From Alloacidobacterium dinghuense (GTDB taxonomy: Bacteria > Acidobacteriota > Terriglobia > Terriglobales > Acidobacteriaceae), in contig NZ_CP060394.1 in assembly GCF_014274465.1 (NCBI RefSeq), positions 5,704,001-5,768,000 of the forward strand: 64,000 bases of DNA, given 5' to 3'. A program made the translations under genes and the position numbers. Below, one piece after another: positions 1 through 9,999 of the stretch; the first letter of the stretch is position 1; each line of letters starts with the position of its first letter. Below the pieces are notes generated by a model. That model had not been told where the DNA came from. It was given only the letters and a program-made list of their open reading frames with translations, and did not search any database.

Positions 1-457
1 GAATATTCTGCCCATCCGGCGACCAGATCGCTCCATCCGCCTCGGTGCTGATGCTCGTCAGCTTATGCGCGTCGCCAATTGTGCCTGTGCCGGTATCAAA
101 TGGAGCGAGCCATGTCTGCTGTCCCACATCGCGCGCGCTCTGAAACAGAATCTGCTTCCCATCCGGTGAAAACCGCCCGCGGCTCTCGCCCGCCAAAGAA
201 GCAGTCAGCGGCTTCTCATCGCCGCCGGCTGTGGGCACAATCCATAGGTGCGAAGTGCGCGTGTTTTTTGCCAGATCCACGTCGGTCACACCAAACAGAA
301 CCCAATGGCCATCGGGAGAAACAGCGATATCGCCCAGCCGCCGCATCTTCATCATGTCTTCGAAGGTCATCGGCCGCTTGCTTTGTGCGACAGCGCACGC
401 GCTGGCTACAAAGAACAACAATGGTAAGCAGCACCGGAACAACGGACGTCTCTGCAT
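1..457 (-). CDS. S9-family peptidase, N-terminal part (truncated by window edge)
   Basis: Only the first 152 codons lie in the window. The reading frame opens with a signal peptide (MQRRPLFRCC, a hydrophobic run, then ACAVAQS) followed by KRPMTFEDMMKMRRLGDIAV and beta-propeller repeats of the SPDGxxxLF type at about residues 44 and 94 and again at the edge. This start and repeat pattern is typical of secreted prolyl-oligopeptidase-like (S9) peptidases, whose catalytic alpha/beta-hydrolase domain would lie outside the window. A GAGGAG ribosome site sits about 13 bases before the ATG. The catalytic domain is not visible, so a TolB-like propeller protein without peptidase activity cannot be excluded. 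Confidence 0.75.
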   Translation of the reverse strand, partial: MQRRPLFRCCLPLLFFVASACAVAQSKRPMTFEDMMKMRRLGDIAVSPDGHWVLFGVTDVDLAKNTRTSHLWIVPTAGGDEKPLTASLAGESRGRFSPDGKQILFQSARDVGQQTWLAPFDTGTGTIGDAHKLTSISTEADGAIWSPDGQNI

Positions 458-510
458 TCGGAAAATTGATCTCCTCAGGAAAAGCAACTCACTATAGTAG
501 CTGGAATGGA

Positions 511-2547
511 TCAGCGCGCGAGAGCTTCGTCACTCAATTCATCCTCGTGACGCCGTCTGGGAAGCGGCAACTGGATCACAAGCGCAGCGCCGTGCGGCTG
601 CAGGTTGTAAGCGGAGATTTCGCCTCCGTGATCGCGCGCGATGGCATAGCAGACGCTGAGGCCTTTGCCTGCGCCGGCTCGCGGCGACTTCGTCACAAAG
701 AAGGGATCGAACGCGCGATTCGGATCGAGAAAGCCCGGCCCGTTGTCTGAGATCAGCACCCGGACTCCATCCTCATCGTGGCTTGCCTCTACGCGAAGAG
801 CCTTAGCCTCTTCGCTGTTGCAGGCCCCAAACGCGTCGAGCGAATTGTTGATCAGGTGCAGGAACATCTGCTGCAGCTGGTTCTTGTTGCCGTCAACGTC
901 GGGCAGGCCTTTGGCCAGATGGAGCTGCAATTCAATCTGGTGGCGGTTGAAGTCCGCGCGGCGCAACTGGTAGATGTCTCTGAGAATTTCTGCGACCGAT
1001 ACCGCGACGTGCTCCACCGGAGAGGGTCTCCAGAAGCGCAGCATGCTTTCAATAATCTGCCGCATACGCTGCGCCTCACCGCGGATGAGCGACACACTTT
1101 CCAGAGCCGGATGATCCTCGAGCGTCTCTTCGAGTATCTGCGAGTAGCCGAGCACGACCGTCAACGGATTGTTCAGCTCATGCGCAACACCGGCCGCAAG
1201 TTGCCCAAGCCCTGCAAGTTTTTCCGAACGCGCAACACGCTGCATCAGCGCATTGTGTTCGCGCATGGCCGCGAGACGCGCTACCAGGAGCTCCACCGGA
1301 AGCAGATCATCGGCCTGCAACGGGCGTTCAGGCTGCTTCAACCCGCTCAGGAACAGGCATCCTTCCGCCACACCTTTTCGCGTTTCCAATGGAATCGCAT
1401 GCGTTTTGAAATATCCCAACTGCTCCAGGGGATCATCCGCGACGAAAAGCGGCCGCAGGTCCACCTGCAAGGTGTTGCCCATCTCGACGGCAATGCTCTC
1501 GCTTTGCCGGAAGCGTTCGACTTCCTCATGCGTAGCGCGCTTAATCATCGCGTTCAGCCCCGCGACAAGCGCCTCCTCCATGCCTGAGTGCGCCACTACC
1601 CTGAAATGCCCCTCCACATCCCGCAGGAGCAGCATCGCCTGGCTGAAGCGGCTCACCTCCACAATCACTTCGCATGCATGTTGATACGCGGCTTCCGCGT
1701 TTACATCGGAGAGCAACGAAAGATCGATCTCCGAATATCGCTCCATCTCTATACGCGCGCGGTGATCCCGCTCCTTGGCGGCCTTGTTCAGCGCGAGTTC
1801 ATCTTCCAGCACGATCAGAATCATGCCCACGGCGGTCATCACCTTAATGAGGTTCACGCCACGGCCAACCAGAACCATCACGGGACTAACCGGTTGCAGG
1901 AAGATGAAGTCGAGAAAAACAGGCGTGGTCCATAGCAGAAAGCCTGCCGAAGCGAATATCACCCCAGGGCTGAAGCGGCGAAAAGCCGACGCAAAGAGCA
2001 GGCCGGTCATCAGATTGGTGCTGGCTTGCGCCAGATAAACAACAAACATGTATTGGCCTTTGTAAGTCAGCCAAAGACCAGCGCAGCCAATCACGAGCGA
2101 GAAGGGGAGTGTGAACCACGACGGCAGCAGGTTTCTCCGCCCGTTCCACAATACCGCGACATAGACCACGGTAATCGTGCACAGCATCAGCGCAATGCGT
2201 ACTGGAAGGTTCGGGTGCGGATAGAGCGAAATGAGCACCGCGAAGATAACCGACGGAACCGCGAAGACATAGGCGTACAGGATCTTGGGCCAGCGCCTGA
2301 AGCCGAGCGGCGACATCGAGCCGAGAAACATCATTGGCGCCAGAACCAGGCCGGCATTCGAAAGCGCAAAGCCAACTCCTGGCGAGCGTTTTCCGGCGGT
2401 CTCCATGGCCAGGCGAAGCAATACCATGCTCCACCCGATCAGCCAGAGCAGCCTTCGCGTCGTTCGCGTCTGCAGATAGAGCAGCGCAAAGGCAACCAGC
2501 AACATGCTCAAGAGCACCAGGGCCGGTATGCGATAGAACTCGGTCAT
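511..2547 (-). CDS. Membrane sensor histidine kinase with GAF-like domain
   Basis: A 678-residue sensor kinase. Residues 1-250 hold about seven membrane segments, 265-430 resemble a GAF-type sensor region, the HisKA domain carries the phospho-acceptor in AAGVAHELNNPL (His about 456), and the C-terminal HATPase domain shows the N box (INNSLDAFG), the G1 box (SDNGPGF) and GAGKGLSV. It should autophosphorylate and pass phosphate to a response regulator, but no regulator gene is next to it, so it is an orphan in this window. It reads in the same direction as the S9 peptidase gene, 53 bases upstream of that gene's start. The signal sensed cannot be told from sequence. Confidence 0.9.
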   Translation of the reverse strand: MTEFYRIPALVLLSMLLVAFALLYLQTRTTRRLLWLIGWSMVLLRLAMETAGKRSPGVGFALSNAGLVLAPMMFLGSMSPLGFRRWPKILYAYVFAVPSVIFAVLISLYPHPNLPVRIALMLCTITVVYVAVLWNGRRNLLPSWFTLPFSLVIGCAGLWLTYKGQYMFVVYLAQASTNLMTGLLFASAFRRFSPGVIFASAGFLLWTTPVFLDFIFLQPVSPVMVLVGRGVNLIKVMTAVGMILIVLEDELALNKAAKERDHRARIEMERYSEIDLSLLSDVNAEAAYQHACEVIVEVSRFSQAMLLLRDVEGHFRVVAHSGMEEALVAGLNAMIKRATHEEVERFRQSESIAVEMGNTLQVDLRPLFVADDPLEQLGYFKTHAIPLETRKGVAEGCLFLSGLKQPERPLQADDLLPVELLVARLAAMREHNALMQRVARSEKLAGLGQLAAGVAHELNNPLTVVLGYSQILEETLEDHPALESVSLIRGEAQRMRQIIESMLRFWRPSPVEHVAVSVAEILRDIYQLRRADFNRHQIELQLHLAKGLPDVDGNKNQLQQMFLHLINNSLDAFGACNSEEAKALRVEASHDEDGVRVLISDNGPGFLDPNRAFDPFFVTKSPRAGAGKGLSVCYAIARDHGGEISAYNLQPHGAALVIQLPLPRRRHEDELSDEALAR

Positions 2548-2696
2548 GTCAGGAAGGTTTAGCCAAGTTTACGCTGCGGACGGCAATTCGGAAGCGAAAA
2601 TTTATTGGGATCGAGGTCGATTCCGTGTCTAACTCTCCCCTCCACGCGTCTATCCTGTTAGTGGAGTGGTTATCGGCTCTCCGGGAGCATACTTCA

Positions 2697-3593
2697 GTGA
2701 GTTACAAACGTCTGCGCGCCCCGCATCTTCTGCCAGTCATCTTGGTCACCTTAGCCGCTGCGCTTGCACCTGCACAAGTCTCCTATACCGCAATGCCGCT
2801 CGACCAGGGCTTCGGTAAGCTCGATACGTCCAGCCCATCCGTTCCCGCGCAGCAGATCATCGATAACTTTACGGCGAAGGAATCGGAGTTCCGCAGCGCG
2901 ATGGGAAACTACACCTATGAACGCAGCGTGAAGGTGGAGACGATCGATGACGACGGTAAGGTGGACGGCCAGTATTACCAGGTGACCGACATCACCTTCG
3001 ATCCAAGCGGCAGGCGATATGAAAAAGTCGTTTTCGCGCCGCAGAATTCTCTACAGCGCGTCTCGATGAGCCCGGCCGACTTTCAGGACATCGAGCAGCG
3101 CCTGCCTTTCGTGCTTACAAAGGAAGATGTCGGCCAGTATGACCTTATGTATCTTGGCAAGCAGCAGGTCGATGAAGTCGACACGTACGTTTTCGACGTA
3201 AAGCCGAAGGTCATGGAGAAGAACAAGCGCTATTTCCAGGGCCGCATCTGGGTCGATCAGAAAGACCTGCAGATCGTTGTAACCAATGGTAAGAATGTTC
3301 CCGATGACACGCGCAAGGGGCACGAAGACCTATCGCCGCCCTTCACCACCTATCGCGAGCAAATCGACGGTAAATACTGGTTTCCGGTTTATACGCGAGG
3401 CGAAGGCGTGCTCCACTTCATGGGCGGGAACGGATACCTGAGCCAGGATGTGCACATGCGCGAAACCCTGAAGTACGCCAAGTATAAGCGCTTCGGATCT
3501 ACAGTGAAAATCACCTTCGACGGTCAGGAGATCGGCCAGGGAACCGGAAATCAGGCACCGCCACCGCAACAGCAGCCGGCGAAGCCTCAGTAG
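2697..3593 (+). CDS. Secreted outer-membrane lipoprotein-sorting-like protein
   Basis: A 298-residue protein with a GTG start chosen because it gives a full signal peptide ([20 protein letters not shown], then APAQ) and follows a GGGAG ribosome site; the first in-frame ATG would fall after the signal. The body has alternating strands and the stretch [15 protein letters not shown], which resembles LolA/LppX-fold proteins common in Acidobacteria. The C-terminus is rich in Pro and Gln ([11 protein letters not shown]). The last codons overlap the end of the convergent HNH gene by 7 bases. Family assignment is by general resemblance; the exact role, possibly binding lipid or a lipoprotein in the periplasm, is unknown. 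Confidence 0.7.
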   Translation: MSYKRLRAPHLLPVILVTLAAALAPAQVSYTAMPLDQGFGKLDTSSPSVPAQQIIDNFTAKESEFRSAMGNYTYERSVKVETIDDDGKVDGQYYQVTDITFDPSGRRYEKVVFAPQNSLQRVSMSPADFQDIEQRLPFVLTKEDVGQYDLMYLGKQQVDEVDTYVFDVKPKVMEKNKRYFQGRIWVDQKDLQIVVTNGKNVPDDTRKGHEDLSPPFTTYREQIDGKYWFPVYTRGEGVLHFMGGNGYLSQDVHMRETLKYAKYKRFGSTVKITFDGQEIGQGTGNQAPPPQQQPAKPQ

Positions 3594-4189
3594 TAAAGAT
3601 ATTTCCGCCACTTCTGATCGCTGTGCCCGATCATCCGCATGATGTGCCGGCTCGTGTGCAGCGTGAAGGGGCGCGGCTCGCGCAGTAGCTTCATATCTTC
3701 AAGTTCGTGCAACAATTGATTTCCCTTGCGCCGGTTGCAGGAATGGCAGCAGGCGACAAGGTTCTCCCAGGTAGACAAGCCTCCGCGCGAACGCGGAATC
3801 ACGTGGTCGAGCGTCAGCTCACTGGCGGGCAGCACGACGCCGCAATATTGGCAGCTATTACGGTCGCGCAGCAGAATATTCTTGCGCGACAAGGCCCGGG
3901 TCTGGTGCGGAATGCGCCGGTATTCCAGCAGACGGATCACTGAGGGCATCGGCATGCGCACCCGTGCCGCATGCAGCATCGCACCCTGTTCCTCCTCGGT
4001 CTTGGCGATGCCTTTCAGCACCAGCACCAGCGCGCGGCGCGCTCCGCAAATGTTGATCGGCTCATAGGATGCATTTAATACCAGCACCGGTGATTGCATC
4101 GTGGAGCCAGAATGCACCCGCACCTCTTCGCGTGGAGCAGTGGCATGCTTCTGTTTGCGCGCGTGAATCATGGCTCTTCCCAGTGACAT
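3587..4189 (-). CDS. HNH endonuclease family protein
   Basis: A 200-residue protein with a clear HNH motif: CQYCG about residue 116, then [11 protein letters not shown], then [15 protein letters not shown], giving the zinc-binding CxxC pairs and the catalytic His of DHV. The N-terminal part ([20 protein letters not shown]) is the conserved opening of a widespread single-domain HNH family of unknown target, often called McrA-like. The start could be the first ATG, preceded by GGGGGA at short spacing, or the ATG six codons later; the conserved region begins at residue 31. It reads toward the preceding plus-strand gene. Nuclease activity is inferred from the motif. Confidence 0.88.
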   Translation of the reverse strand: MSLGRAMIHARKQKHATAPREEVRVHSGSTMQSPVLVLNASYEPINICGARRALVLVLKGIAKTEEEQGAMLHAARVRMPMPSVIRLLEYRRIPHQTRALSRKNILLRDRNSCQYCGVVLPASELTLDHVIPRSRGGLSTWENLVACCHSCNRRKGNQLLHELEDMKLLREPRPFTLHTSRHIMRMIGHSDQKWRKYLYY

Positions 4190-4249
4190 CTTTCCCCCAA
4201 TGACTCGTCTCCAGCCCCGGATAAAGACCGTATAAACAGCCCTCAGCGC

Positions 4250-5110
4250 TTACACGCCGGGAGCCGCAGGAACAAACCCCGCATCCCAGAACGCTACATC
4301 CTCATGCATCGGCAATTCTTTTGCCGGCATCGCAGGCGGTTGAATCATCTCCTGCCGCTGCGCCCGCGCTACTGTGGCCACATGCACGCTTCTGGCTCCG
4401 GCGCGGCGCAGCGCCTGCGCGCATGCCCGGGCCGTTGCCCCCGTGGTGTAAATATCGTCAATCAGCAGCACAGCTGCGCCCTTCAATGCATTGGGCGAAG
4501 ATGCAAAAAAAGCGCCGCGCAAATTGGCGCGACGCTGATGCGGGGTAAGCCCCGCCTGAACTTGCGTGGAGCGGCGCCGCTCCAGTGCGCCAGTCGCCAC
4601 CGTCATTTGCAATTGGGGACGCGCCCGCCGGAGCGCCTTTACCGCAGCGCGCGCCAGCACTTCCGCCTGGTTGAATCCGCGCTGCCGTTGTTTCGCTTTG
4701 AAGAGCGGCACCGGAACCACCAGCGTCTTCTCGGGAATGCTTTCCATCCGCAGAATTTGCTGCGCGAGAAGTTGTCCCAACCGGTCCGCCACCGGCTCCA
4801 TTCCGTCATACTTCAAAAGATGGAGCAACGCCCGCAGCTTGTCCTGGTAAAGCCCATGCGCAACCGCCTGCGCAAACGGTGGGGACGCCATGCGGCACAT
4901 CCGGCACAGTAATCCTTCACCCGAGCCGAAGTCCTGCACACCAAGGGCCTCGCCGCAGGTCGTGCACAGGCAACCAGATTGTTCGGGAAGTTCTTTCCAG
5001 CAGGAATCGCAAACAGGAACGCGTGAAAAACACAGGAGAGATTCGCCGCAAAGACGGCATGGGGCAGGAAACAGGGCACAGCAGAGGCTGTCCACCGGAC
5101 TTCGCAGCAC
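4250..5110 (-). CDS. comF: ComF family phosphoribosyltransferase-like protein
   Basis: A 286-residue ComF/GntX-type protein, linked to DNA uptake in naturally competent bacteria. The N-terminal zinc-ribbon shows CRLCG, CDSCW, CTTCG and CRMC pairs, and the C-terminal phosphoribosyltransferase fold has the PRPP loop VLLIDDIYTTGATARAC. An upstream open frame extends well past this point, but the family normally begins at a segment like VLRSPVDSLCCALFP, so the GTG heading it is preferred; GGAGAG lies 11 bases upstream and there is no in-frame ATG nearby. It lies between the HNH gene and the beta-propeller gene on the same strand. Confidence 0.85.
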   Translation of the reverse strand: MLRSPVDSLCCALFPAPCRLCGESLLCFSRVPVCDSCWKELPEQSGCLCTTCGEALGVQDFGSGEGLLCRMCRMASPPFAQAVAHGLYQDKLRALLHLLKYDGMEPVADRLGQLLAQQILRMESIPEKTLVVPVPLFKAKQRQRGFNQAEVLARAAVKALRRARPQLQMTVATGALERRRSTQVQAGLTPHQRRANLRGAFFASSPNALKGAAVLLIDDIYTTGATARACAQALRRAGARSVHVATVARAQRQEMIQPPAMPAKELPMHEDVAFWDAGFVPAAPGV

Positions 5111-5282
5111 GCGAGCGACGGCTCTCCATGCTGAGGTACCGGCCTGTCTTACGTCGAGCGCGTTTGTATCACGCTGACTGCAGAAGATGCACCTCTCGTG
5201 GCGGACAAACCACCACTGCTGGAGAGTATACAGCGAAAATCTGCACAATTCCAAGTGCTGGAGATGGTGCACGCCATTGGAA

Positions 5283-6593
5283 CTAGTTCGTTGGAAGATG
5301 AAACCGCATGATGCGAGGTGCCGTAAATGCAGCGCCCGACAGCAATGCTCCGTGCTCATCGAGCTGGTTCCAGCCTGAATTCGCGATGTAGTAGAAGTAG
5401 TCACCAACCAAAACGCCGTGCGTCGGATCGCCCAGCGTCGGCGTTGCTCGTTCGATGAGTTCTTCAGAAACCACACGCCGAAGGGATGGATTGAGTTTCA
5501 GCCGTATTACACGTTCCGGCGACGTACCGTTCTGCACCAGGGTCAGCCATCCGTGGTCCAGATATAGGCCGTCCACACCAGTCAGCGCATAGGGTTTCGA
5601 GCCGCCTTGAGCTAGCCATGTCACTTCTTTACTCGCCAGATCCAGCACGCCGATCCCGCGTGTGTAATCAGGAATGAAGACGTGTTTCCCGTCAGGATGC
5701 ATCGCCGGAGTCTGCGGTGAGATGAACTCGCCGTGATCGAGCCTCTGCAAACTATCTCCCTGAAGGCGATACACTCCGCCTCCATCGCCATCGCTTACAA
5801 TCGGATCGCCCTCCCGCGTAAGCGTCATATCGCCGAGAGCGGACGGCTTTGGACCTTCGACGCGATGAAGCAACTTTCCGGATGAGAGATCGAAACACAG
5901 AACAGCCGAGCGTCCCCAGTCCGTTGGCCGAACCACCTTGAATCCATCAAGCGCAACTTCCGTAGCCCATACGCGACTCCGTTGCGCATCGACCTTGATC
6001 GCAAGCATTGGCCATCCACTCGGAGACAGCGCAAAATCCCTGGCCTTTCCATCAAGGCCAACCTGCACGATCTTCTTTTCAAGAACACTGGTAATCAGAA
6101 AAGATTTGGTCCGCGCATCGTAATCCACATCCTCCGCGAGCAGGCTGGAATCCGGTAAGACGAGCGCCGTCTCCGCGCGCGAAAGCGGCATTTCATTCGC
6201 AGCGAATCGCTTCAGCACCTGCTGATATGCAGGCTGCGCTGTGAGCCGCGAAAACTCCTTATCCTTGCCGTGCAGCAGATCGTCATCGCTCTGCCCCATG
6301 TCGGCAAACTCATTGAGAGCGGCGATGGCTTTGTCATCGTCGCCAGCCGCAGCGTAAGCCTGGGCCAGCGTCTCCACCGAAGCCGGAGAATTGTGCATCA
6401 GTCTCTGGATCTGCAGCACAATCTCAAGACGCTTCTTCTGATCTCCGACAACGATGGCCGCATGCGCCTGCTGTCGCAGATCCCGCAGCTGTTCAATAGC
6501 CGACGGCTGAGCGGACTGTGAAGCCACAACTCGCGCACAGAAAAGCAGAGCAATCAACAGGCCTGCTGACGCTGTCTTCGTGCGTATTCTCAT
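5283..6593 (-). CDS. Secreted NHL/SMP-30-like beta-propeller protein with N-terminal helical repeats
   Basis: A 436-residue exported protein. Residues 1-25 form a signal peptide ending near VVASQS. Residues 30-130 are helical and TPR-like (LAQAYAAAGDDDKAIAALNE). The remainder has six or so blades with repeated motifs such as PAMHPDGKHVFIPDY and GVLDLAS, typical of strictosidine-synthase/NHL-like propellers found as secreted proteins in Acidobacteria. No catalytic residues could be assigned. It lies 7 bases downstream of the EamA transporter gene on the same strand and is probably cotranscribed with it. Function unknown. Confidence 0.75.
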   Translation of the reverse strand: MRIRTKTASAGLLIALLFCARVVASQSAQPSAIEQLRDLRQQAHAAIVVGDQKKRLEIVLQIQRLMHNSPASVETLAQAYAAAGDDDKAIAALNEFADMGQSDDDLLHGKDKEFSRLTAQPAYQQVLKRFAANEMPLSRAETALVLPDSSLLAEDVDYDARTKSFLITSVLEKKIVQVGLDGKARDFALSPSGWPMLAIKVDAQRSRVWATEVALDGFKVVRPTDWGRSAVLCFDLSSGKLLHRVEGPKPSALGDMTLTREGDPIVSDGDGGGVYRLQGDSLQRLDHGEFISPQTPAMHPDGKHVFIPDYTRGIGVLDLASKEVTWLAQGGSKPYALTGVDGLYLDHGWLTLVQNGTSPERVIRLKLNPSLRRVVSEELIERATPTLGDPTHGVLVGDYFYYIANSGWNQLDEHGALLSGAAFTAPRIMRFHLPTN

Positions 6594-6600
6594 ACGATCT

Positions 6601-7515
6601 TTAGACCGTCACACTCTTCTTTACAGGAGCAACCTGTTTTCCCGTCAGCGTCGCGAAAACCCCGGCCAGCACCAGCAACACACCGATCAGCTGAAACGCT
6701 GAGAGCCGCTCCCCTGCCAGCACCGCCCCGGCAAGCAGCGCAATCACCGGATTCACATACGCGTAACTCGACACCCGCGTCACTGGTTCATGCGCAATCA
6801 GCCAGACATAACAGGTGAAAGACACAATCGAAGCCGCAAAAATGAGATAGGCCATGCTGAAAACCAGCGTCGGCCGCAGCAGGACAGAAAGTGGAGGCAG
6901 GCGGCGCATCTCTCCAGCTGCAGCCGATAGCAGAAGCAGCAGCGCACCGCCAATCGCCATCTGCCAGCCCGCATTCAGCGTCTGTGGCCTGGGCAGAGTC
7001 AACCTGCGCGACAACAGCGTCCCGCCCGACCAGCAAAGAGTGCCCCCTATCAACACCAGTACCGCAAGCGTCGACGTGCGTATGCCAGAAACAGGAGCTT
7101 GCCACGCAAGCACGACGACTCCGGCAAAACCCAAGACGATGCCCGCCACTGACAGCAGCGTCGCCCGCTGCGTGCGCAGAATTGCCAGCTCGCCTATAAA
7201 GATCCATACCGGAATCATTGCCGAGATCACGGCGGCAATGCCTGACGGCACGAGAATCTCTCCCCAGAAGAGCGCCGCATACATCAGGGTAAACATGATG
7301 AATCCGAGCGTGCTGGCGCCAACCAGCGATCCACGCGGCATTTCGGCCCTCCCGCGCAGGTGGCTGTAGCCCACCAGCAGCAATCCGGCCAGCGTAAAGC
7401 GAAACCCGGCAGCGAAGAACGGCGGGACTACAGCGACAAGCTCGCGAATCCCGAGAAACGAGCCGCCCCATAGAAAGTAGATCGCTCCATAAGCCAGCAG
7501 CCTGCGAATGGACAT
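6601..7515 (-). CDS. EamA-family (DMT superfamily) transporter
   Basis: A 304-residue inner-membrane protein with ten predicted helices in two EamA repeats. The first repeat opens with AIYFLWGGSFLGIRELV and the second with LVLIGGTLCWSGGTLLSRR; GERLSAFQLIGVLLVLAGV is the usual ending. Relatives export amino acids or other small metabolites (YedA/RhtA type), but the substrate cannot be read from sequence. The gene heads a two-gene unit with the beta-propeller gene. A decayed relative of this gene lies about 2.7 kb away on the same strand. Confidence 0.88.
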   Translation of the reverse strand: MSIRRLLAYGAIYFLWGGSFLGIRELVAVVPPFFAAGFRFTLAGLLLVGYSHLRGRAEMPRGSLVGASTLGFIMFTLMYAALFWGEILVPSGIAAVISAMIPVWIFIGELAILRTQRATLLSVAGIVLGFAGVVVLAWQAPVSGIRTSTLAVLVLIGGTLCWSGGTLLSRRLTLPRPQTLNAGWQMAIGGALLLLLSAAAGEMRRLPPLSVLLRPTLVFSMAYLIFAASIVSFTCYVWLIAHEPVTRVSSYAYVNPVIALLAGAVLAGERLSAFQLIGVLLVLAGVFATLTGKQVAPVKKSVTV

Positions 7516-7853
7516 GGTTTAGGATAGCGCCCCGGCAGCCATCATCCGGACCTCTCGTTTGGGTCAGGCAACCTGTTACCTATCTTTCAGCCACCCGGAA
7601 TTCTCCTGATCGTGCACGATGGCCAGGTACGCCTCACGCAGGAGCAAGTTCAGTATCTTACGAGCCTGCTGAAGCAGCGCATTTCGTCACGCTAGTGTTC
7701 TGTGCAATCCTTCACGGGTCCATTCGTGGGGCGCTCCGATCGGTATAACCCCAGTTTCCGGCTTCGATACGTGCCAGTTGCTATTTCATCCTTGGATAGA
7801 AGAAGCTGGCTACACGCATCTTTCATCCCAGCCAGAGGTTCGCTAATCCGGAT
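7516..7853. other. Intergenic region between divergent EamA and GH18 genes
   Basis: No convincing gene. A plus-strand frame without an ATG encodes a short, coding-like tail (GQVRLTQEQVQYLTSLLKQR, then a stop at 7693-7695), possibly the end of a lost small gene. The rest should hold the two divergent promoters. Confidence 0.4.
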
Positions 7854-9965
7854 ATGCCCACGAAGCTCATGCGCCCGATCTTTGCTCTTCTTTCTTTTAT
7901 CCTGCCGCTGCAGACAGCGATCGCTCAGGGTACCGTGCCCACATTCAAGTTGACCGTCAAGCAGACTTCCTACACCATCTTCGGAAGCGACCCTGCGCAG
8001 GGAACAACCACGACTGTTCCCACCGTCCTCGTTCCGATCGCACTCTCGTTTGAATCGAAGAAAGTGGACGGCAAGCCTTTAGTCATGGACGCGTCAGGCG
8101 AGGTCGCAGCCGTCCTCGCCTCGCCTGTCTTTACCAACTTTGCCTTCGCATCCGGCGGAACGACGCAGTACGCTGACGCCATGCAGCGCACGACTTTCCC
8201 CAACGCAAACGAGTGGCACACGCTGCTCGGCAAGCCCGAAGTAAAACCAGTCACCATCACCGTCCCTGCAGGCTATAGCTACGTTCTCACGTCGAAGAAG
8301 ACTGGCCAGTTCTTCGCCGTTGCCGACGTTGAATTTGTGCAGCGCGAGCTCTTCAAGCAAATTCCGAAGCAGGACGGCAAACTCGTCATCGCCGTCACCC
8401 GCAACACAACGTATTACGTTGAAGGGGACGCAACAGAGTGCTGCTCCTGGGGAACGCACGGCGTTGACACAGCCACCGGCAATTCCTTCGTGCTCGGTTC
8501 CTATCTGCACGACGCGCCGGCAGTCGTCGAAGACACGGATGTGCAGCCGCTCACGCAGCAGCTAGCCGAATTCATCAAAGATCCGCTGCACAATCCGCTG
8601 GTACACTTTGATACCAGGCCCTATCCCGGCAATGCCTTTCCCGCGTGGCTGCGCCTGCCATCTGTGCCTGCCGGAGATCAGGGCCGCTGTGGCGGCATTA
8701 CCGCCGCGACTGCGTACTTCCTGCTCGAACCGACCAACAACAACGAGAAAAACAATATCCCGTCGTCGAAGCCCTTCGCCGCGCGCACAGGCAGCGCAAC
8801 GTACCACTTGCAGAACGCAGCCACACTCTCCTGGTATTTGGGAGCAACAGAAAATCTCGGCACAAAGTACAGTTTTCCTGACGCGCAGGCGCTTCCCACC
8901 GCAGCGATGCCCTGTCCAGCGCGCGGTAGACGTACTGCGCCGCCCATGCCTACAGTTGCAGCTTTTCCTCAAACCGGGCAGCCGAACGGCCACCAGCTCA
9001 TCGGTTATTGGGAGGGCTACGGCGGACCGGGTTCCATCTTTCCGGCCCGCGAAATCTCGCCGCAATGGGACGTCGTCATCGTCGCCTTCGCAACGCCGGA
9101 TCACAGCGCGCCCGAGGGCACTATGCAGTTTCACACGCCTGCGGGACTCACTCCCGATCAGTTCAAAGCCGACATCGCATGGCTGAAAAACCACGGCCAC
9201 AAAGTGGTGATCTCGCTCGGCGGCGGCGGCGAGCACTTCACGCTGGTCGCCCCTCAGAGCGCGTCAGCCTTTGTCTCCACGGTGACGAATATCGTCAGCG
9301 AATACGGCTTCGACGGCATCGATATCGACTTTGAGAGCCCCTCGCTCTCCATCGACGCCGGCGACGCCGACTACCGTCACCCAACTACGCCGTCGATCGT
9401 CAACCTCATCTCGGCACTGCGCCAGCTTCACGATCACTTTGGCTCGAAGTTCATGATCAGCCTTGTGCCAGAGGGCACGCAGATTCCCTCGGGCTACCCA
9501 AGCTACGGCGGACAGTTCGGATCGTATCTGCCCATCGTATACGCCATCCGTGACATCCTGTCTTTTGTCGATGTGCAGGACTACAACACGCCGCCGCTCG
9601 AGGGGCTCGACGGCGAAATCTATCAGCCCGGATCCGTCGATTACCATGCCGCCATGACTGAACTCCTGCTCCACGGCTTCGACGTAGGAGGCGACCCACA
9701 ATACCACTTTGATCCCCTACCCGCAGAGAAGGTCGCCGTAGGCTTCCTCACGCCGGACACCACCCCCGCCATCGTCAGCAAGTCCATGGACTACATCATC
9801 GCGGGCAAAGCCCCGGCCGGAACAAAATACAAGCTACTTCAGCCCTCCGGCTACCCCGCCATGATCGGGGCCATGTTCTGGACAATTGACGACGATCGCC
9901 GCCACAACTACAACTACTCAAATACCGTAGGCCCACAACTGCATAGTTACCCAGCAGCTAAATAG
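7854..9965 (+). CDS. Secreted GH18-family glycoside hydrolase with long N-terminal domain
   Basis: A 703-residue protein with a signal peptide (RPIFALLSFILPLQTAIAQ). Residues about 380-690 are a GH18 TIM barrel: QLIGYWEGYGGPGS opens the barrel, KVVISLGGGG is strand 3, and DGIDIDFES (487-495) carries the DxxDxDxE catalytic signature with Glu494 as predicted proton donor. Residues 30-370 form a separate region, including GDQGRCGGITAATAYFLLEP, that I do not recognise. The expected activity is hydrolysis of chitin or related beta-1,4-GlcNAc polymers outside the cytoplasm. ATG codons at residues 1 and 6 are both possible starts. Confidence 0.88.
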   Translation: MPTKLMRPIFALLSFILPLQTAIAQGTVPTFKLTVKQTSYTIFGSDPAQGTTTTVPTVLVPIALSFESKKVDGKPLVMDASGEVAAVLASPVFTNFAFASGGTTQYADAMQRTTFPNANEWHTLLGKPEVKPVTITVPAGYSYVLTSKKTGQFFAVADVEFVQRELFKQIPKQDGKLVIAVTRNTTYYVEGDATECCSWGTHGVDTATGNSFVLGSYLHDAPAVVEDTDVQPLTQQLAEFIKDPLHNPLVHFDTRPYPGNAFPAWLRLPSVPAGDQGRCGGITAATAYFLLEPTNNNEKNNIPSSKPFAARTGSATYHLQNAATLSWYLGATENLGTKYSFPDAQALPTAAMPCPARGRRTAPPMPTVAAFPQTGQPNGHQLIGYWEGYGGPGSIFPAREISPQWDVVIVAFATPDHSAPEGTMQFHTPAGLTPDQFKADIAWLKNHGHKVVISLGGGGEHFTLVAPQSASAFVSTVTNIVSEYGFDGIDIDFESPSLSIDAGDADYRHPTTPSIVNLISALRQLHDHFGSKFMISLVPEGTQIPSGYPSYGGQFGSYLPIVYAIRDILSFVDVQDYNTPPLEGLDGEIYQPGSVDYHAAMTELLLHGFDVGGDPQYHFDPLPAEKVAVGFLTPDTTPAIVSKSMDYIIAGKAPAGTKYKLLQPSGYPAMIGAMFWTIDDDRRHNYNYSNTVGPQLHSYPAAK

Positions 9966-9999
9966 CGCATCAATCCTGGATCGCACATCGAGTCTTGTC

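Noticed and set aside
4250-5476. Extended 408-codon frame for ComF
   Set aside because: The first 120 codons overlap the beta-propeller gene and read as non-coding; the GTG at 5110 fits the family length.
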